Source of the DNA: a virus
Length of the DNA stretch: 21,533 nt
Direction: 5' to 3' (one strand)
IMG/VR virus record: IMGVR_UViG_3300042549_003794
Span: 1-21,533 of that record
Numbering within the stretch: position 1 is the first letter of the stretch; every line of letters starts with the position of its first letter. The notes under the pieces are model-generated. The model saw nothing but the letters and a program-made list of their open reading frames with translations. It did no database searches and was not told the DNA's origin. Shown here piece after piece: positions 12,423 to 21,533 of the stretch. The translations under genes were made by a program, and so were the position numbers.

Positions 12423-15382
12423 AAGAACCAACTCCTAGCATTTGTTGTCACTCTTCTATTATTTTCAAGTATTGTGGCATCAGCCGAGATTGTTTGGAAT
12501 CCATCAAGATTGTTTACACCATTACCAGAGAATGTTCCATTAGGTACATCATAAGTAATAGTGTTACCTGAGTCAATTCCATTAGGATCACCTAAACTAA
12601 TAACTCCTAATGGATTTGAAATATATAGAACAGAAATATTATCTCTTATATAGATAAAGGTAGCGTTAGCACTGCCGTCATAGTCACCTATAGCAACTCT
12701 AGTATTTGGCTTGTTATTGAGATTTAATGTGCCATTTATATCAAAGATATTATCAGTGTATACACTACCTGAGAATGTTGCACCAGAAGCACTAATACCA
12801 TTTGGGGCATCCAAAGCTCCATAGATTCTTGCAGATGTTGTAGATGATGTACCGAGTACAGTTGTGTTAGAACCTAAACCAACTGCATTTCTACCAATTA
12901 CAATTTCATTACTTGAAGTTGTAAAACCAGATTTAGAACCACCACCAATATATACAGAATTGGTTGAAGAGGTTAAATTTGATCCACCAGTAATTCCTGC
13001 ATATCTTCCAGCCTCGTAACCGATTGCAACAGATGCTGATGGAGTAGTTGCAGAATATAATGCATATGCACCAATTATTGTATTATATTGTCCGGTAGTT
13101 GAAGTAAATAAGGCACTGTGACCAATGGCTGTGTTATAATTGGCATTAGCAATACTAAACATACTATTGGCACCAATAGATGTATTATAGTTTTGAGATG
13201 TAAGAGAACCACTCCCTACCATGGCTTGATTGCCAATCGAAACGTTATCACCTCCAGAACCATTTTTTAATGCAGTATATGTACCAATTGAAACATTACC
13301 ACCACCTGTTGTTATTACTTGTGCTGCGGCGGCACCAATTGCAATATTATTACTTGCAGTGGTAGCATTCCCGAGTGCATTACCACCAATTGCAACATTA
13401 TATTCTGCTTGACTTAAAGTACTCCATGTTGCTGTATTTAATGTATTAAGAGCATTAGCACCAATAGCGACATTATTTCTTCCATTAACATTGCTTTGAA
13501 GAGCACCTGCACCAATAGCAGTATTAACATCTCCAGCCTGATTTAATCTTAAAGCATTTAAACCAATTGCAACATTATTTGTTCCTGTAGTACCTGAAAA
13601 ATATGCACTTGCTCCAATTGCAATATTGCTAGCAAGATTGGCTTTTCCTCTGCCAATTGTCATTGAATTGACTACAATATCATTGGCAAATGTCACACCA
13701 CCAGCAGCACTAATACCAACACTACTAAAGAGTGCACCATTTTGGTCGATACCGGCAACCATGTTGGTTGTAGTAAAACTACCTGATAACTGTTGACCAT
13801 CAGAAGTTTGTTTATATGCTGCAAAGATTGGTACTGATTGTGTTGGAGCCGAATTTATTCTTAAAGCAGCTCGACCAGCTTGGTAATTATAAGAATTATT
13901 AAAATCTGCAAAACCAAATACATGGAATCTTTCATTGTTTGGAGAAAAATCAACGGTTCCACTACCAGATCCCAGTACACTTCCACCAATTTGAAATAGT
14001 CCATTTTTTAACCACATACCACCATTGGTAGCTGATGTATCTGGAATAAATTGTAAAAAAGCGTATGTTGGGCCAAAGAGGAATCCCGTACTACCTGAGA
14101 CATAACCTCTAAAAGTTGCACCAGAAGCACTGATACCACCACTTACACCTAAAACACCTGATCCTGGCTGTAATAGTATTCCAGTTGTACCACCAGAAAC
14201 TATTCTTCCAGCAGTTCCATCATGTTCCATACGAACAAAATCATTGGCACGTTCGCTTCCTGAACGATAAACATAAAGATTTGGATTCGTATGAGTTACA
14301 CCAGGACTTCTATTTGCTGCTCCTCGACCAGCCGAATCAACAATTGCAAAAGCACCACTATTTTGTCCACTTGCGGTATTTGTATAGAATTGGTTGGTAC
14401 GATTACCTACACTCGAATTAACAATACCATTTTGTCCATCTGAACCAAGATTAAAGTTTACATCAGCATTTATAGTTAATGAAGCATCCCATAAAAATCC
14501 TGCTGCATTTAAAGCACTATCTGATGCACGAATTGTTCCTAACTTTACACCATAACTCCATGATGTAAAATCCATATACATTCCATAATGTGTAGACCCC
14601 GCTGGAGCAGGCATAAAGTCCATACGACCATTTATGGTATTTCGAATAAATTCTTGATTTTTAAGAATTACACTTCCACTAAAGGTAGCAGTGACACCCG
14701 TGATTGGTCCTTCAAAATTATTTGTATAACCAGCTTGCTGTGAGTTGATACCATTGTAAAAATAATGAATATAATTACTCTGTAAATAGTCTTTAGCTAC
14801 GACAAATGAATCATTACCGGTTGGTTTAAAGATAATTGCACTACCATTATCACTTGCAGGTGTTGTTAAATATAAATTAGCACCATAAAGATACGGACCA
14901 CCTTCGTCATAAATACCCTTTGCGGATATAGCAACACCACCACCTTCCTCCAGACCCAGTCCATAAACTCCTCTTTCAAACTGCAATCCTACTGCTTCGT
15001 TATTTCCATTATAATATGCATCAAACCCTAATGTTGCACCTGATAGAGTGAATATATCTGTAATTTGACCAATATTTGGTCCTTGAGCCAGACCAAAATA
15101 ATTATTTGCAGTAACACCAGAACCATAACGAAACTGAATATTTCCTGTGGTTCCTGCATAGGTGGTTACGGAACCTGTTGCACCATTGACCAAAGTGACA
15201 ATATTTGGTGCAGAGATGTTACCACTAAAGGTTGCACCAGAAGCACTAATACCTGCATTGGCACGAATCAATCCACTAAACGTTGCACCAACACCGGTGA
15301 TATTGCCAGCAGCATCAATCACACCAGTCATTGTTAGACCAGTGGAATATCCACCAACGGAATTGTATGAAACTACTGCCAT
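12419..15382 (-). CDS. Tail fiber with YadA-head-like repeats
   Basis: This encodes 987 residues, rich in Gly, Ser, Asn and Ala, with no signal peptide. The N-terminal part has spaced ISASGATFSG modules (starting near residues 30-60) and a beta-rich middle. About 14 copies of the short repeat xNxAIGxxAL (NNVAIGANAL, YNTAIGHSAL and so on) lie at roughly 12800-13665. This is the pattern of the left-handed parallel beta-roll heads of trimeric autotransporters (YadA/Hep_Hag), here expected to form a trimeric fiber shaft. No intramolecular chaperone is obvious at the C-terminus (ENNRRVTTNARSWFL). The ATG couples to the upstream gene by TAATG, with GGGGGAG as Shine-Dalgarno. It shares segments with the next upstream fiber. 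A host-recognition role is inference. Confidence 0.88.
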   Translation of the reverse strand: MAVVSYNSVGGYSTGLTMTGVIDAAGNITGVGATFSGLIRANAGISASGATFSGNISAPNIVTLVNGATGSVTTYAGTTGNIQFRYGSGVTANNYFGLAQGPNIGQITDIFTLSGATLGFDAYYNGNNEAVGLQFERGVYGLGLEEGGGVAISAKGIYDEGGPYLYGANLYLTTPASDNGSAIIFKPTGNDSFVVAKDYLQSNYIHYFYNGINSQQAGYTNNFEGPITGVTATFSGSVILKNQEFIRNTINGRMDFMPAPAGSTHYGMYMDFTSWSYGVKLGTIRASDSALNAAGFLWDASLTINADVNFNLGSDGQNGIVNSSVGNRTNQFYTNTASGQNSGAFAIVDSAGRGAANRSPGVTHTNPNLYVYRSGSERANDFVRMEHDGTAGRIVSGGTTGILLQPGSGVLGVSGGISASGATFRGYVSGSTGFLFGPTYAFLQFIPDTSATNGGMWLKNGLFQIGGSVLGSGSGTVDFSPNNERFHVFGFADFNNSYNYQAGRAALRINSAPTQSVPIFAAYKQTSDGQQLSGSFTTTNMVAGIDQNGALFSSVGISAAGGVTFANDIVVNSMTIGRGKANLASNIAIGASAYFSGTTGTNNVAIGLNALRLNQAGDVNTAIGAGALQSNVNGRNNVAIGANALNTLNTATWSTLSQAEYNVAIGGNALGNATTASNNIAIGAAAAQVITTGGGNVSIGTYTALKNGSGGDNVSIGNQAMVGSGSLTSQNYNTSIGANSMFSIANANYNTAIGHSALFTSTTGQYNTIIGAYALYSATTPSASVAIGYEAGRYAGITGGSNLTSSTNSVYIGGGSKSGFTTSSNEIVIGRNAVGLGSNTTVLGTSSTTSARIYGALDAPNGISASGATFSGSVYTDNIFDINGTLNLNNKPNTRVAIGDYDGSANATFIYIRDNISVLYISNPLGVISLGDPNGIDSGNTITYDVPNGTFSGNGVNNLDGFQTISADATILENNRRVTTNARSWFL
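12768..12907 (-). repeat. Segment shared with the other fiber (pairs with 16341-16480)
   Basis: This 140-base stretch aligns without gaps to 16341-16480. It encodes [20 protein letters not shown] through IYGALDAPNGISASGATFSG, against [20 protein letters not shown] through [20 protein letters not shown] in the other fiber. Confidence 0.75.
12800..13665 (-). repeat. Array of about 14 YadA-head-like AIG repeats in fiber gene
   Basis: Degenerate units of 12-25 codons, each centred on a xNxAIG or similar core (SNIAIG, NNVAIG, VNTAIG, YNVAIG, GNVSIG, YNTSIG, NSVYIG, NEIVIG). Unit length varies, and the inter-core loops differ. Confidence 0.8.
15243..15289 (-). repeat. 47-base segment shared with the other fiber (pairs with 16311-16357)
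   Basis: It is identical to 16311-16357 at 42 of 47 positions by direct comparison. It encodes [17 protein letters not shown] at the N-terminal side of this fiber and near the C-terminal side of the other. Confidence 0.85.
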
Positions 15383-15801
15383 TAGTCAACTCCCCCTTCA
15401 GTCATTTGTGATTCCCATTCGTTCACAGAAGGAATTCCCATTCGTGTAGACATGAGTTGATAAATTCTGTGCTTCTGTGCAGATTTGGTTTTGTATACGA
15501 GAGACACTATTTCTGTTTCTGTTTGGTGATGTATTAATGCTGCCATGATGAATCTAAAAAATGTGTGAGCATTAAAGTTAGTTTCTGCGTCTTCTAGGGA
15601 CTGCACAAAGTTATTTAGTGCTTCAAACACAACATGGGAAACTCCGTCTTGTGGTACGAGATACACCACTCCCTGTACTTCTCCAATGGTAAAAGAGTAT
15701 ACTGTCATGTTGGTTTGAGCGGTAGTATCGGTTGCTGTAATATCACTAATTCCCAAATTAGTTGAGTCTACCGAGTTTACTGTGTATTTTTTTCCTATCA
15801 T
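15382..15801 (-). CDS. Unknown protein between two fiber genes
   Basis: This encodes 139 residues from the ATG at 15801 (MIGKKYTVNSVDSTNLGISD). That start is chosen because it begins one base after the fiber stop, whereas the open frame up to 15897 would overlap the fiber by 95 bases. AGG lies nine bases upstream. The N-terminal half is beta-rich (MTVYSFTIGEVQGVVYLVPQ). The C-terminal half is helical (THFFRFIMAALIHHQ-type, then HRIYQLMSTRMGIPSVNEWE). It is not a repeat protein, unlike its neighbours. It couples to the next fiber by TAATG. A fiber-assembly or connector role is plausible by position only. Confidence 0.78.
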   Translation of the reverse strand: MIGKKYTVNSVDSTNLGISDITATDTTAQTNMTVYSFTIGEVQGVVYLVPQDGVSHVVFEALNNFVQSLEDAETNFNAHTFFRFIMAALIHHQTETEIVSLVYKTKSAQKHRIYQLMSTRMGIPSVNEWESQMTEGGVD

Positions 15802-15802
15802 T

Positions 15803-18800
15803 TTAGTGTACCTGTACTGTTGTTCGGAAGCCAAAATTAGAATAGAATTTACCATTGTTAAAACCTGTAGTGGTGGAAATTGTGACTCTACTATCACCAG
15901 AAGTTGATAAAGTAAAACTCAATGGAGAATAACTCGAATCATATCTAACAATAGACTCAGTATAATTGCCTAATAATAAAGTATCATTATAAAGATAACC
16001 AATCGGTACTACAAGTTTATGAACAAATGGGAAACTGGATGATGGACCAGCAATAAGATTAGTATATTGTATAGTAATTTCCAAAGTATTACTAGCAGTA
16101 CTTGAAAGATTATTTAATGGTGGCGTTACACATATAACACCACTTGTATTCTGCGCTAGTAATTTATATGTTTGGTAAAACCCAGACTTGTAAGATGTAC
16201 CACCTAATATGTTTACAACATCGTTTGAATCAGCAGTAACTCCTGTTGCAGCATCTCCCAAGTACACATTACCTGAGAATGTTACTCCACCCGAAACAGT
16301 AAGAGCCGATGCACTAATACCTGCATTAGCTCGAATTAATCCGCTAAAGGTTGCACCAGCAGCAGAGATACCACTTGGAGCATTTAGCAATCCATAGATG
16401 GTTGCAGATGTTTGTGAATTTGATCCAATGACTGTAGTATTAGATCCGAGTCCCACAGCAGCTTGTCCAAGTACAATTTCTCCGCTTGCAGTAGGAGAAG
16501 ATGCTCTTGTATCAGCTCCAATGTAAACACCACTGTTTATAGCACCGGCTGCAGTGTTTCCTGAAGCAAACGCGAAAGCACCAGCATTAGAACCGATTCC
16601 AATATTTTGATTACCTGCAGTAAGACCACTTAACGACTCACTTCCAATTCCAACATTCAAATAACCTATTTTTAATTGAGATAGACTTAAAGATCCTAAT
16701 GCTGTATTTGAATATGCATTAGGAGTACCCGTATTACCAGACAAGTTTTGTAAGGCTCGGTATCCTATAGCAGTATTCAATACTCCTCTTAATATAAGAG
16801 AAGGAAAGAAATTAAATTCAGAAATATTAGATGAAAGCGCATCTCGTCCAATAGCAACATTGGTACGATTGTCATCACCAAGTCCATATTGATTTGTTGG
16901 TGTATAAGATGCAGTCCCACCCGCACCAAAGGGTATATTATCAATCGTAACAAATCTTCCAAAAGTACCACCAGCAGCACTAATACCACTTGTAAAACTT
17001 TGAAGAGGACCAAAGGTATTTGCAACCCCTGTAGTTACACCAGTAACTGCACCTGTAAGTCCATTGAATGTCGATACGCCAGTTACCGCACCAGTAAGAC
17101 CGTTAAAACTAGAAACTAATGGTAGAGTATTAACAGCACTATTAACCCACTGTGATGTGGTACTATTCCACCGTAGAACATCATTATTGGCAGCAGATGT
17201 TATTGTAACATCACTAAGATCATCAAGATATGCAACAGCAAGCCCACCACCACCTACATTATCAAGACTGCGGAATAAACCACCTTGAATAAACTTGGCT
17301 TTAGCAATAGTATTTAATTCTGTTACTGAACCCTTTACAATCAAATAACCAAGAAATATTCCTTGAGTTGCTGTACTTTCACTTTCAGAAAATTCTTCAG
17401 TAAGTAATCCCAATTCAGCATCCGCTAATTGTGGATATGTATCACGACCATAATAAACACCTATAGTATTAATTAAATTTGGAAGATAAAAAATTCTTTG
17501 AATCGTCCACTGTGATGGATTTGCCGCTAAGGTTCCTGTTCCATTATCATATTGGCTAGGATCAATTGCAGATCCAACTACAGTAATAAAACTTCCTGCT
17601 GTAACACCTCTATAAAATCTCCAAACCTGTGATGCTGGATTAGCATTACCATCTGTAACAATATTTGGATTATTTGGATCTACTTCATAATTTCTACCCA
17701 TTACATAAGCACTACCACTACTTCTATTAACAAATAGATTTGCACCATTAGAAGAAATTTCATGACCAGAAAGTTTTAATCCACCAAATGCACGAATAAA
17801 GGGATCAAACTGTGCTGCTTGACCATAAGAAACATGTGGATAATTTTTTACTAATCCAACACTTGAACGACTTATATGATATACAGCACCAATAGGAATT
17901 TGTGATTCATATTGAGATTGTGTCCATGCACTATTTTGTTGTACTAATGCTCCACTACTATTAAAAGCAAACCATGTTTCATCATAACTACTAATTCCAG
18001 CCAAAGTAACACCTGTTAATGCATTCCAGGATACATTGGTTACGACAGGAATTGGCATTGCAGTAAGTGATGCACCGGGAGTTACAATAATTCCTTTACC
18101 TGCAGTGATATCAACATGTGCACTATTTCCTGCATTAACGGAAATCAAACCACCATATAGAATACCAGTTTGAAGATTTTCTATAAATCTTTGTCCAGAT
18201 ACTCCACGAAGAGTATCGGCATCTAAACCACTTGTGCTACCTTCAATAACATTAATACTAAAAATATTTCCATTTTGTGTTAATGAAATTTGATTTCCAG
18301 CCGTTATCCCTACTGCACCTGTGAGTCCATTGAATGAGATTACATAATCACCAACTGGACCTGTGTTTCCTTGAGGACCAGTACCACCGGTGTTACCAGT
18401 ATTGCCCTGAATACCTTGAGGACCAGTACCACCAGTATTACCAGTTACACCTTGAATACCTTGAGGACCAGTACCACCAGTATTACCAGTTGTTCCCTGA
18501 ATACCTTGTGGACCAGTACCACCGGTATTACCAGTTACACCTTGAATACCTTGAGGACCAGTACCACCAGTATTACCAGTTGTTCCCTGAATACCTTGAG
18601 GACCAGTACCACCAGTATTACCAGTAGTACCATTAGTTCCATTGTTACCAGTTGGACCAGTTGGACCAGTTGGACCAGTTGGACCAGTAACACCACTACC
18701 TCCACCACCAGTATATGCAATTGTAAGAGTATTACCTGTTGGTGTTACAGATATAGAAGTTCCTGAAGCAATATTAATTGATCCACACAGACCATTTAAT

Positions 18801-18931
18801 TTTGAAACATATTGCGTCAGACCACCTGCAGGACTATAAACATCCCATGCAATACCGTTCCATTGCCAGGAACGACCCTCATATGAGTAAATATAACCTA
18901 CTGATGGTGATGGAGGGAAATCTAGTGCCAT
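15803..18931 (-). CDS. Collagen-like tail fiber
   Basis: This encodes 1042 residues. The N-terminus [20 protein letters not shown] with [17 protein letters not shown] is a tail-attachment-like module seen at the start of many fibers. Residues 80-194 are Gly-X-Y repeats ([13 protein letters not shown], then six 15-residue units), which should form a collagen-like triple helix and so a trimer. A central beta-rich part and three FNGLTGAV motifs (near 200 and 615-630) follow. There are about seven AIG-type YadA-like repeats ([30 protein letters not shown]). The C-terminal domain ends [15 protein letters not shown] late box CATAAATA lies seven bases before the ATG. It shares segments with the next fiber. 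Receptor binding is likely but inferred. Confidence 0.9.
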   Translation of the reverse strand: MALDFPPSPSVGYIYSYEGRSWQWNGIAWDVYSPAGGLTQYVSKLNGLCGSINIASGTSISVTPTGNTLTIAYTGGGGSGVTGPTGPTGPTGPTGNNGTNGTTGNTGGTGPQGIQGTTGNTGGTGPQGIQGVTGNTGGTGPQGIQGTTGNTGGTGPQGIQGVTGNTGGTGPQGIQGNTGNTGGTGPQGNTGPVGDYVISFNGLTGAVGITAGNQISLTQNGNIFSINVIEGSTSGLDADTLRGVSGQRFIENLQTGILYGGLISVNAGNSAHVDITAGKGIIVTPGASLTAMPIPVVTNVSWNALTGVTLAGISSYDETWFAFNSSGALVQQNSAWTQSQYESQIPIGAVYHISRSSVGLVKNYPHVSYGQAAQFDPFIRAFGGLKLSGHEISSNGANLFVNRSSGSAYVMGRNYEVDPNNPNIVTDGNANPASQVWRFYRGVTAGSFITVVGSAIDPSQYDNGTGTLAANPSQWTIQRIFYLPNLINTIGVYYGRDTYPQLADAELGLLTEEFSESESTATQGIFLGYLIVKGSVTELNTIAKAKFIQGGLFRSLDNVGGGGLAVAYLDDLSDVTITSAANNDVLRWNSTTSQWVNSAVNTLPLVSSFNGLTGAVTGVSTFNGLTGAVTGVTTGVANTFGPLQSFTSGISAAGGTFGRFVTIDNIPFGAGGTASYTPTNQYGLGDDNRTNVAIGRDALSSNISEFNFFPSLILRGVLNTAIGYRALQNLSGNTGTPNAYSNTALGSLSLSQLKIGYLNVGIGSESLSGLTAGNQNIGIGSNAGAFAFASGNTAAGAINSGVYIGADTRASSPTASGEIVLGQAAVGLGSNTTVIGSNSQTSATIYGLLNAPSGISAAGATFSGLIRANAGISASALTVSGGVTFSGNVYLGDAATGVTADSNDVVNILGGTSYKSGFYQTYKLLAQNTSGVICVTPPLNNLSSTASNTLEITIQYTNLIAGPSSSFPFVHKLVVPIGYLYNDTLLLGNYTESIVRYDSSYSPLSFTLSTSGDSRVTISTTTGFNNGKFYSNFGFRTTVQVH
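16311..16480 (-). repeat. Region carrying both segments shared with the downstream fiber
   Basis: 16311-16357 matches 15243-15289 (42/47), and 16341-16480 aligns gap-free with 12768-12907. In this gene the two copies are adjacent; in the other fiber they sit about 2.3 kb apart, near opposite ends. Confidence 0.78.
18362..18631 (-). repeat. Six tandem 45-base collagen-like repeats
   Basis: Six near-identical 15-codon units G(T/V/N)[13 protein letters not shown], residues 101-190 of the collagen-like fiber. The units alternate mainly at residue 2 (T, T, V, T, V, N), and the last ends GNT instead of GIQ. The DNA repeats are very similar, which allows copy-number change by slippage or recombination. 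Confidence 0.92.
18647..18685 (-). repeat. Short GPT tandem repeat (about four 9-base units)
   Basis: Consecutive Gly-Pro-Thr codons (residues 83-95) with almost identical 9-base units, read on the plus strand as ggaccagtt. It starts the collagen-like helix just before the 45-base repeats. Confidence 0.88.
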
Positions 18932-18938
18932 GTGTTAA

Positions 18939-18946
18939 TATTTATG
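18939..18946 (-). promoter_or_regulatory. Late promoter-like box CATAAATA before the collagen-like fiber
   Basis: This one-base variant of the T4 late box lies in the 28-base gap between the two large structural genes and ends seven bases before the fiber ATG. T4-type spacing would leave a leader of only a few bases. Confidence 0.6.
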
Positions 18947-18959
18947 TTATATTGCATAC

Positions 18960-21533
18960 TTACCAGAACCTGAGAGTTCGCCACATTTCCGCTCCGTTAT
19001 GACGCATAATATAAAGATATTTTAAACCATCAGCAGTAGTTACAATTTCCATACGACTACCAATAATTGCACTACCGTGTGCATAAGGAGTTGTAGTTTC
19101 ACCATTTACTTGGAATGTCTGCAAGTCTAATGAATATACTCTTCCTGTTGAATCTTTAGTGAAGAAATATGTGTCTGCTCCATCATAAACAAACATTGAT
19201 CCAGTTGTGAGGGTAACTGTTTGTGGTGTAAACACAGGAGATATATCCCATGTATTTGAAGGAATATCATAGATATCGAATCCGTTACTTGCACCACCAC
19301 GATTTGAGATCAACCATCTTCCTGCCTTAGTAGTATCAGCAATACCATACAACCATGTTAGATTTGTTCCTGTTGAACGAGCAGCAATCTCATAGATTAC
19401 ATAGACCGAGGTTGTATCCGTAGTTACAGCAGATGCAATAGTCATTACTGTAGCAGTATTAGAAGTAATAGCAACTTCTGCTCCTATACCTGTACCTGCA
19501 ACAATTCTTACACGCTTACCTGCAAGAATATTTATTGTCCAGTTCTTATTAGCATCAGTAATAGTTGTAGATACACCACCCGTAGTCACAACACCAAACG
19601 CATCTAAAATCTCATACTTCGTAGTTGCATCAGGTGCTACACTGAAATTTGGTGTTACACTAAGAGTAGTTGCTGTATTTGATCCGATTACACATTCGCT
19701 GCCAAGTCCTGTTCCACAAACAACTCGTACTTTACAGTTTACCCATTGATTAATATTCCAATTTTTAGTAGAGTCAACAAGAGTCGAAGAAGTTCCAGAT
19801 GTTGCCCAACCGTCTCTTTGTTTGGTCAATACTTTATTTGTTTGCATAGAACCAAAACAATTAATTTCTTGAACTACATAACGACTTGTTCCGTTTACTG
19901 CCGCAGTAATAGTAGGAACTGTAATCGTTGTAGCAGTATTTGATGTAATTCTTCTACTCTGTATTGTTGGAGTAATACCAAAAGTTTGAATATGAACAAT
20001 CTTTCCTGTATGTTCGTTGGTATCCCATGTAGCACTAGCATCTACAAGTACAGTCGTGGATTGTGAACTTGCAGCAGTTGGTGATGCCGCAGCCGCAGCA
20101 TTTGCAGCAATAGAGAAAGTGGTCTGTGAACCTATTCCAATAGTTGCAAACACTGCATTAAAGGTAGTTTCTGTGGCACATCCCGCGATAGTTACGGATT
20201 CACCATGACGGAAATCATGATTTGTGGCAGTTGTAACAACTGCACTTTTTCCAGTAGTTACAGTTAAAGTTAATGATGTACCACTACCACCTGTAGTAGC
20301 ACTACTGGTAATAGCAGCATAATTGATACCACTATTTGCAAGTTGAACAGAAGTAACGGCACCACCTGTTGTTACCCCTGTCACATAAGCAGTAGCAAGA
20401 GTTCCTGTTGTCGAAAGAGTAACAAGATCACCGACAACATAATTTGTTCCTGCTGCATTTACTGCAACTGTTAAGATACCAGTGGCATTATATACAATAC
20501 CAGATATCGCATACCCTTCATGTGGTGCTCCATATGAGACACCAGCATATGGGGTTGCAGAAATATTTCTAGCAATTCCCGTATCACTCATATGACCATT
20601 TGACCAAATATCTGCTTCTACTCCATATTGGAACATTGCAGCACTTGCATTTCCAGATAACCACAATTTATCAGTATCTCCATATATTGCATATTGTGAA
20701 GTTGCATCAGGTGTGATATCCCATTTTCTACCAATAAACATGGTTGTGTTATTGTGTCCAACGATTCTTCTTCGTTGTCCGACACCAGTACCACTTGTAA
20801 TACGAACCTGATAATTTGCATAACGATCATAACCCATCGTTACACCACTATTTACTAGTGTTCGTGAGGTTGCAGACGATGCAGTGAGTCCACTGACATA
20901 TGCACCTGCGGCTTCACCTGTTCGATCTATAGAAAAATCCGTTCCCAATGCTGCGCTTATGTGAGCACCAATAGGTGTCTTGGTCATCCATGTATCAGTT
21001 AAAATATCATAAAATTGCATGGAAGCAAAAGGAGTTGCTGATGCAGATGAAATTAACCACAAACCACCAGCAAGAATCAGATAAACAGAACTTTCGTCTG
21101 GTGTTACAGTCCATGCAGTATCAACAGTTAATACTGATGATTCAATCACATAGTGTGCCTGTGATCCTGCTGTTGTGACAGGAGCCGAATATGGAGTAAC
21201 AGAAGAAAATCCTGTATTGTTGAAGGAATCAATTGCTTGAAAATTGGTATCCATGAAAGTCAATGAAGTCGTATCATTATAAGAAATTCTACGAAGTTGT
21301 GTTTGACCTACACCATACACCAAACGACATTGATAACCATCCCATTGATTGACTCTCCACTTCTTTGTAGAGTCTGCAATTGACACAAGTGATGATGAGT
21401 TGGTAGCAGCAGTGATAACACCAAAGTCTGCTATTTCTGCATCTGCTAGTTCAGTAATGGTTCGTTCTTGTCCTGCCCCTTTACCTGCAATAATACGAAT
21501 TTTAATATTATCAGGAAGATGCGAATGGCGACT
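18960..21533 (-). CDS. Large repeat-rich virion structural protein, partial (5' end beyond right edge)
   Basis: At least 857 residues. The frame is open to the right edge (SRHSHLPDNIKIRIIAGKGA), so the GTG at 21386 is not the start. It contains about six degenerate modules of roughly 60 residues, with the pattern LVDSTKNWxxNQWxGxxVRIxxGTGxG, then xxITSNTATTxTV and APDxTxxYxI. Clear examples lie near 19605-19785, 19395-19575, 19875-20045 and 20665-20860. The C-terminal 130 residues (LISNRGGASNGFDIYDIPSN, VTLTTGSMFVYDGADTYFFT) look like propeller-type beta blades. No catalytic motif is visible. It lies upstream of the fibers on the same strand and is probably a baseplate- or fiber-associated protein. 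It ends TAA, 28 bases before the fiber ATG. Confidence 0.82.
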   Translation of the reverse strand, partial: SRHSHLPDNIKIRIIAGKGAGQERTITELADAEIADFGVITAATNSSSLVSIADSTKKWRVNQWDGYQCRLVYGVGQTQLRRISYNDTTSLTFMDTNFQAIDSFNNTGFSSVTPYSAPVTTAGSQAHYVIESSVLTVDTAWTVTPDESSVYLILAGGLWLISSASATPFASMQFYDILTDTWMTKTPIGAHISAALGTDFSIDRTGEAAGAYVSGLTASSATSRTLVNSGVTMGYDRYANYQVRITSGTGVGQRRRIVGHNNTTMFIGRKWDITPDATSQYAIYGDTDKLWLSGNASAAMFQYGVEADIWSNGHMSDTGIARNISATPYAGVSYGAPHEGYAISGIVYNATGILTVAVNAAGTNYVVGDLVTLSTTGTLATAYVTGVTTGGAVTSVQLANSGINYAAITSSATTGGSGTSLTLTVTTGKSAVVTTATNHDFRHGESVTIAGCATETTFNAVFATIGIGSQTTFSIAANAAAAASPTAASSQSTTVLVDASATWDTNEHTGKIVHIQTFGITPTIQSRRITSNTATTITVPTITAAVNGTSRYVVQEINCFGSMQTNKVLTKQRDGWATSGTSSTLVDSTKNWNINQWVNCKVRVVCGTGLGSECVIGSNTATTLSVTPNFSVAPDATTKYEILDAFGVVTTGGVSTTITDANKNWTINILAGKRVRIVAGTGIGAEVAITSNTATVMTIASAVTTDTTSVYVIYEIAARSTGTNLTWLYGIADTTKAGRWLISNRGGASNGFDIYDIPSNTWDISPVFTPQTVTLTTGSMFVYDGADTYFFTKDSTGRVYSLDLQTFQVNGETTTPYAHGSAIIGSRMEIVTTADGLKYLYIMRHNGAEMWRTLRFW
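19395..21520 (-). repeat. About six degenerate ~60-residue modules in the large structural protein
   Basis: The modules share a Trp-containing start (STKKWRVNQW, STKNWNINQW, ANKNWTINIL), a VRI-xx-GTGxG strand pair and a SNTATT-type strand, separated by unrelated linkers. Similarity is at protein level only; DNA identity is low, so this is an old duplication. Confidence 0.75.

Noticed and set aside
10719-15382. Possible diversity-generating retroelement targets in the surface proteins
   Set aside because: No reverse transcriptase, template repeat or adenine-biased variable copy is visible in the window.
15362-15389. TTGACT-N16-TACAAT at the start of the YadA-like fiber gene
   Set aside because: The spacing matches the early promoters, but transcription would begin inside the fiber gene about 25 bases after its ATG. 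Late structural genes should not need it, so it is probably chance.
18362-18685. Regular short repeats resembling a CRISPR array
   Set aside because: The repeats are contiguous, without unique spacers, and translate in frame to Gly-X-Y collagen-like sequence.
18334-18766. Long plus-strand open frames over the collagen repeats
   Set aside because: They are antisense shadows of the repeat; the low-complexity translations have no ribosome binding site and no family resemblance.

Overview
The window is a fragment of a T4-like (Tevenvirinae-type) myovirus genome with low GC content. A core T4-type replication block lies at the left: B-family DNA polymerase gp43, recombinase UvsX, replicative helicase gp41 and primase gp61. 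It is followed by a flavin-dependent thymidylate synthase (ThyX) cut by the left edge. The gene order, ThyX, the collagen-like and YadA-head-like fibers and the low GC recall T4-like phages of marine or freshwater bacteria. The host cannot be read from the sequence.

Layout, right to left. (1) 21533-9840, minus strand: a late structural region. It holds a large repeat-rich virion protein cut by the right edge, a 1042-residue collagen-like fiber, a 139-residue unknown, a 987-residue fiber with YadA-head-like repeats, a 567-residue DUF285/BspA-type leucine-rich surface protein and three small proteins. Its two visible promoters are T4-late-like boxes (CATAAATA). (2) 9809-9294, minus: dUTPase with its own sigma70-type promoter. 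(3) 8024-9335, plus: the only rightward transcription unit. Its three small membrane-associated proteins are a TM protein with a possible sensor-like domain, a three-TM holin-like protein and a lipoprotein with one TM. A perfect late box (TATAAATA) precedes it. (4) 7952-1, minus: the early replication and nucleotide operon, comprising a DUF1599-type protein, gp43, two small unknowns, UvsX, a small acidic unknown, gp41, gp61, a small acidic unknown and ThyX.

The most striking signal is regulatory. Four leftward promoters share one architecture, TTGAC(A/T)-N16-TATA(A/C)T. In three of them (DUF1599-type gene, gp41, dUTPase) the -10 hexamer sits exactly six bases before the ATG. Transcription should then begin at or next to the start codon. 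None of those three starts has a Shine-Dalgarno sequence, whereas most other genes here do. This predicts leaderless mRNAs for a set of early replication and nucleotide-metabolism genes. The fourth promoter lies over the last codons of gp43. At 7952-8024 an early leftward promoter and a late rightward promoter lie back to back.

No tRNA, CRISPR array, insertion sequence, intein or homing endonuclease was seen. No stretch over 300 bases lacks a gene.
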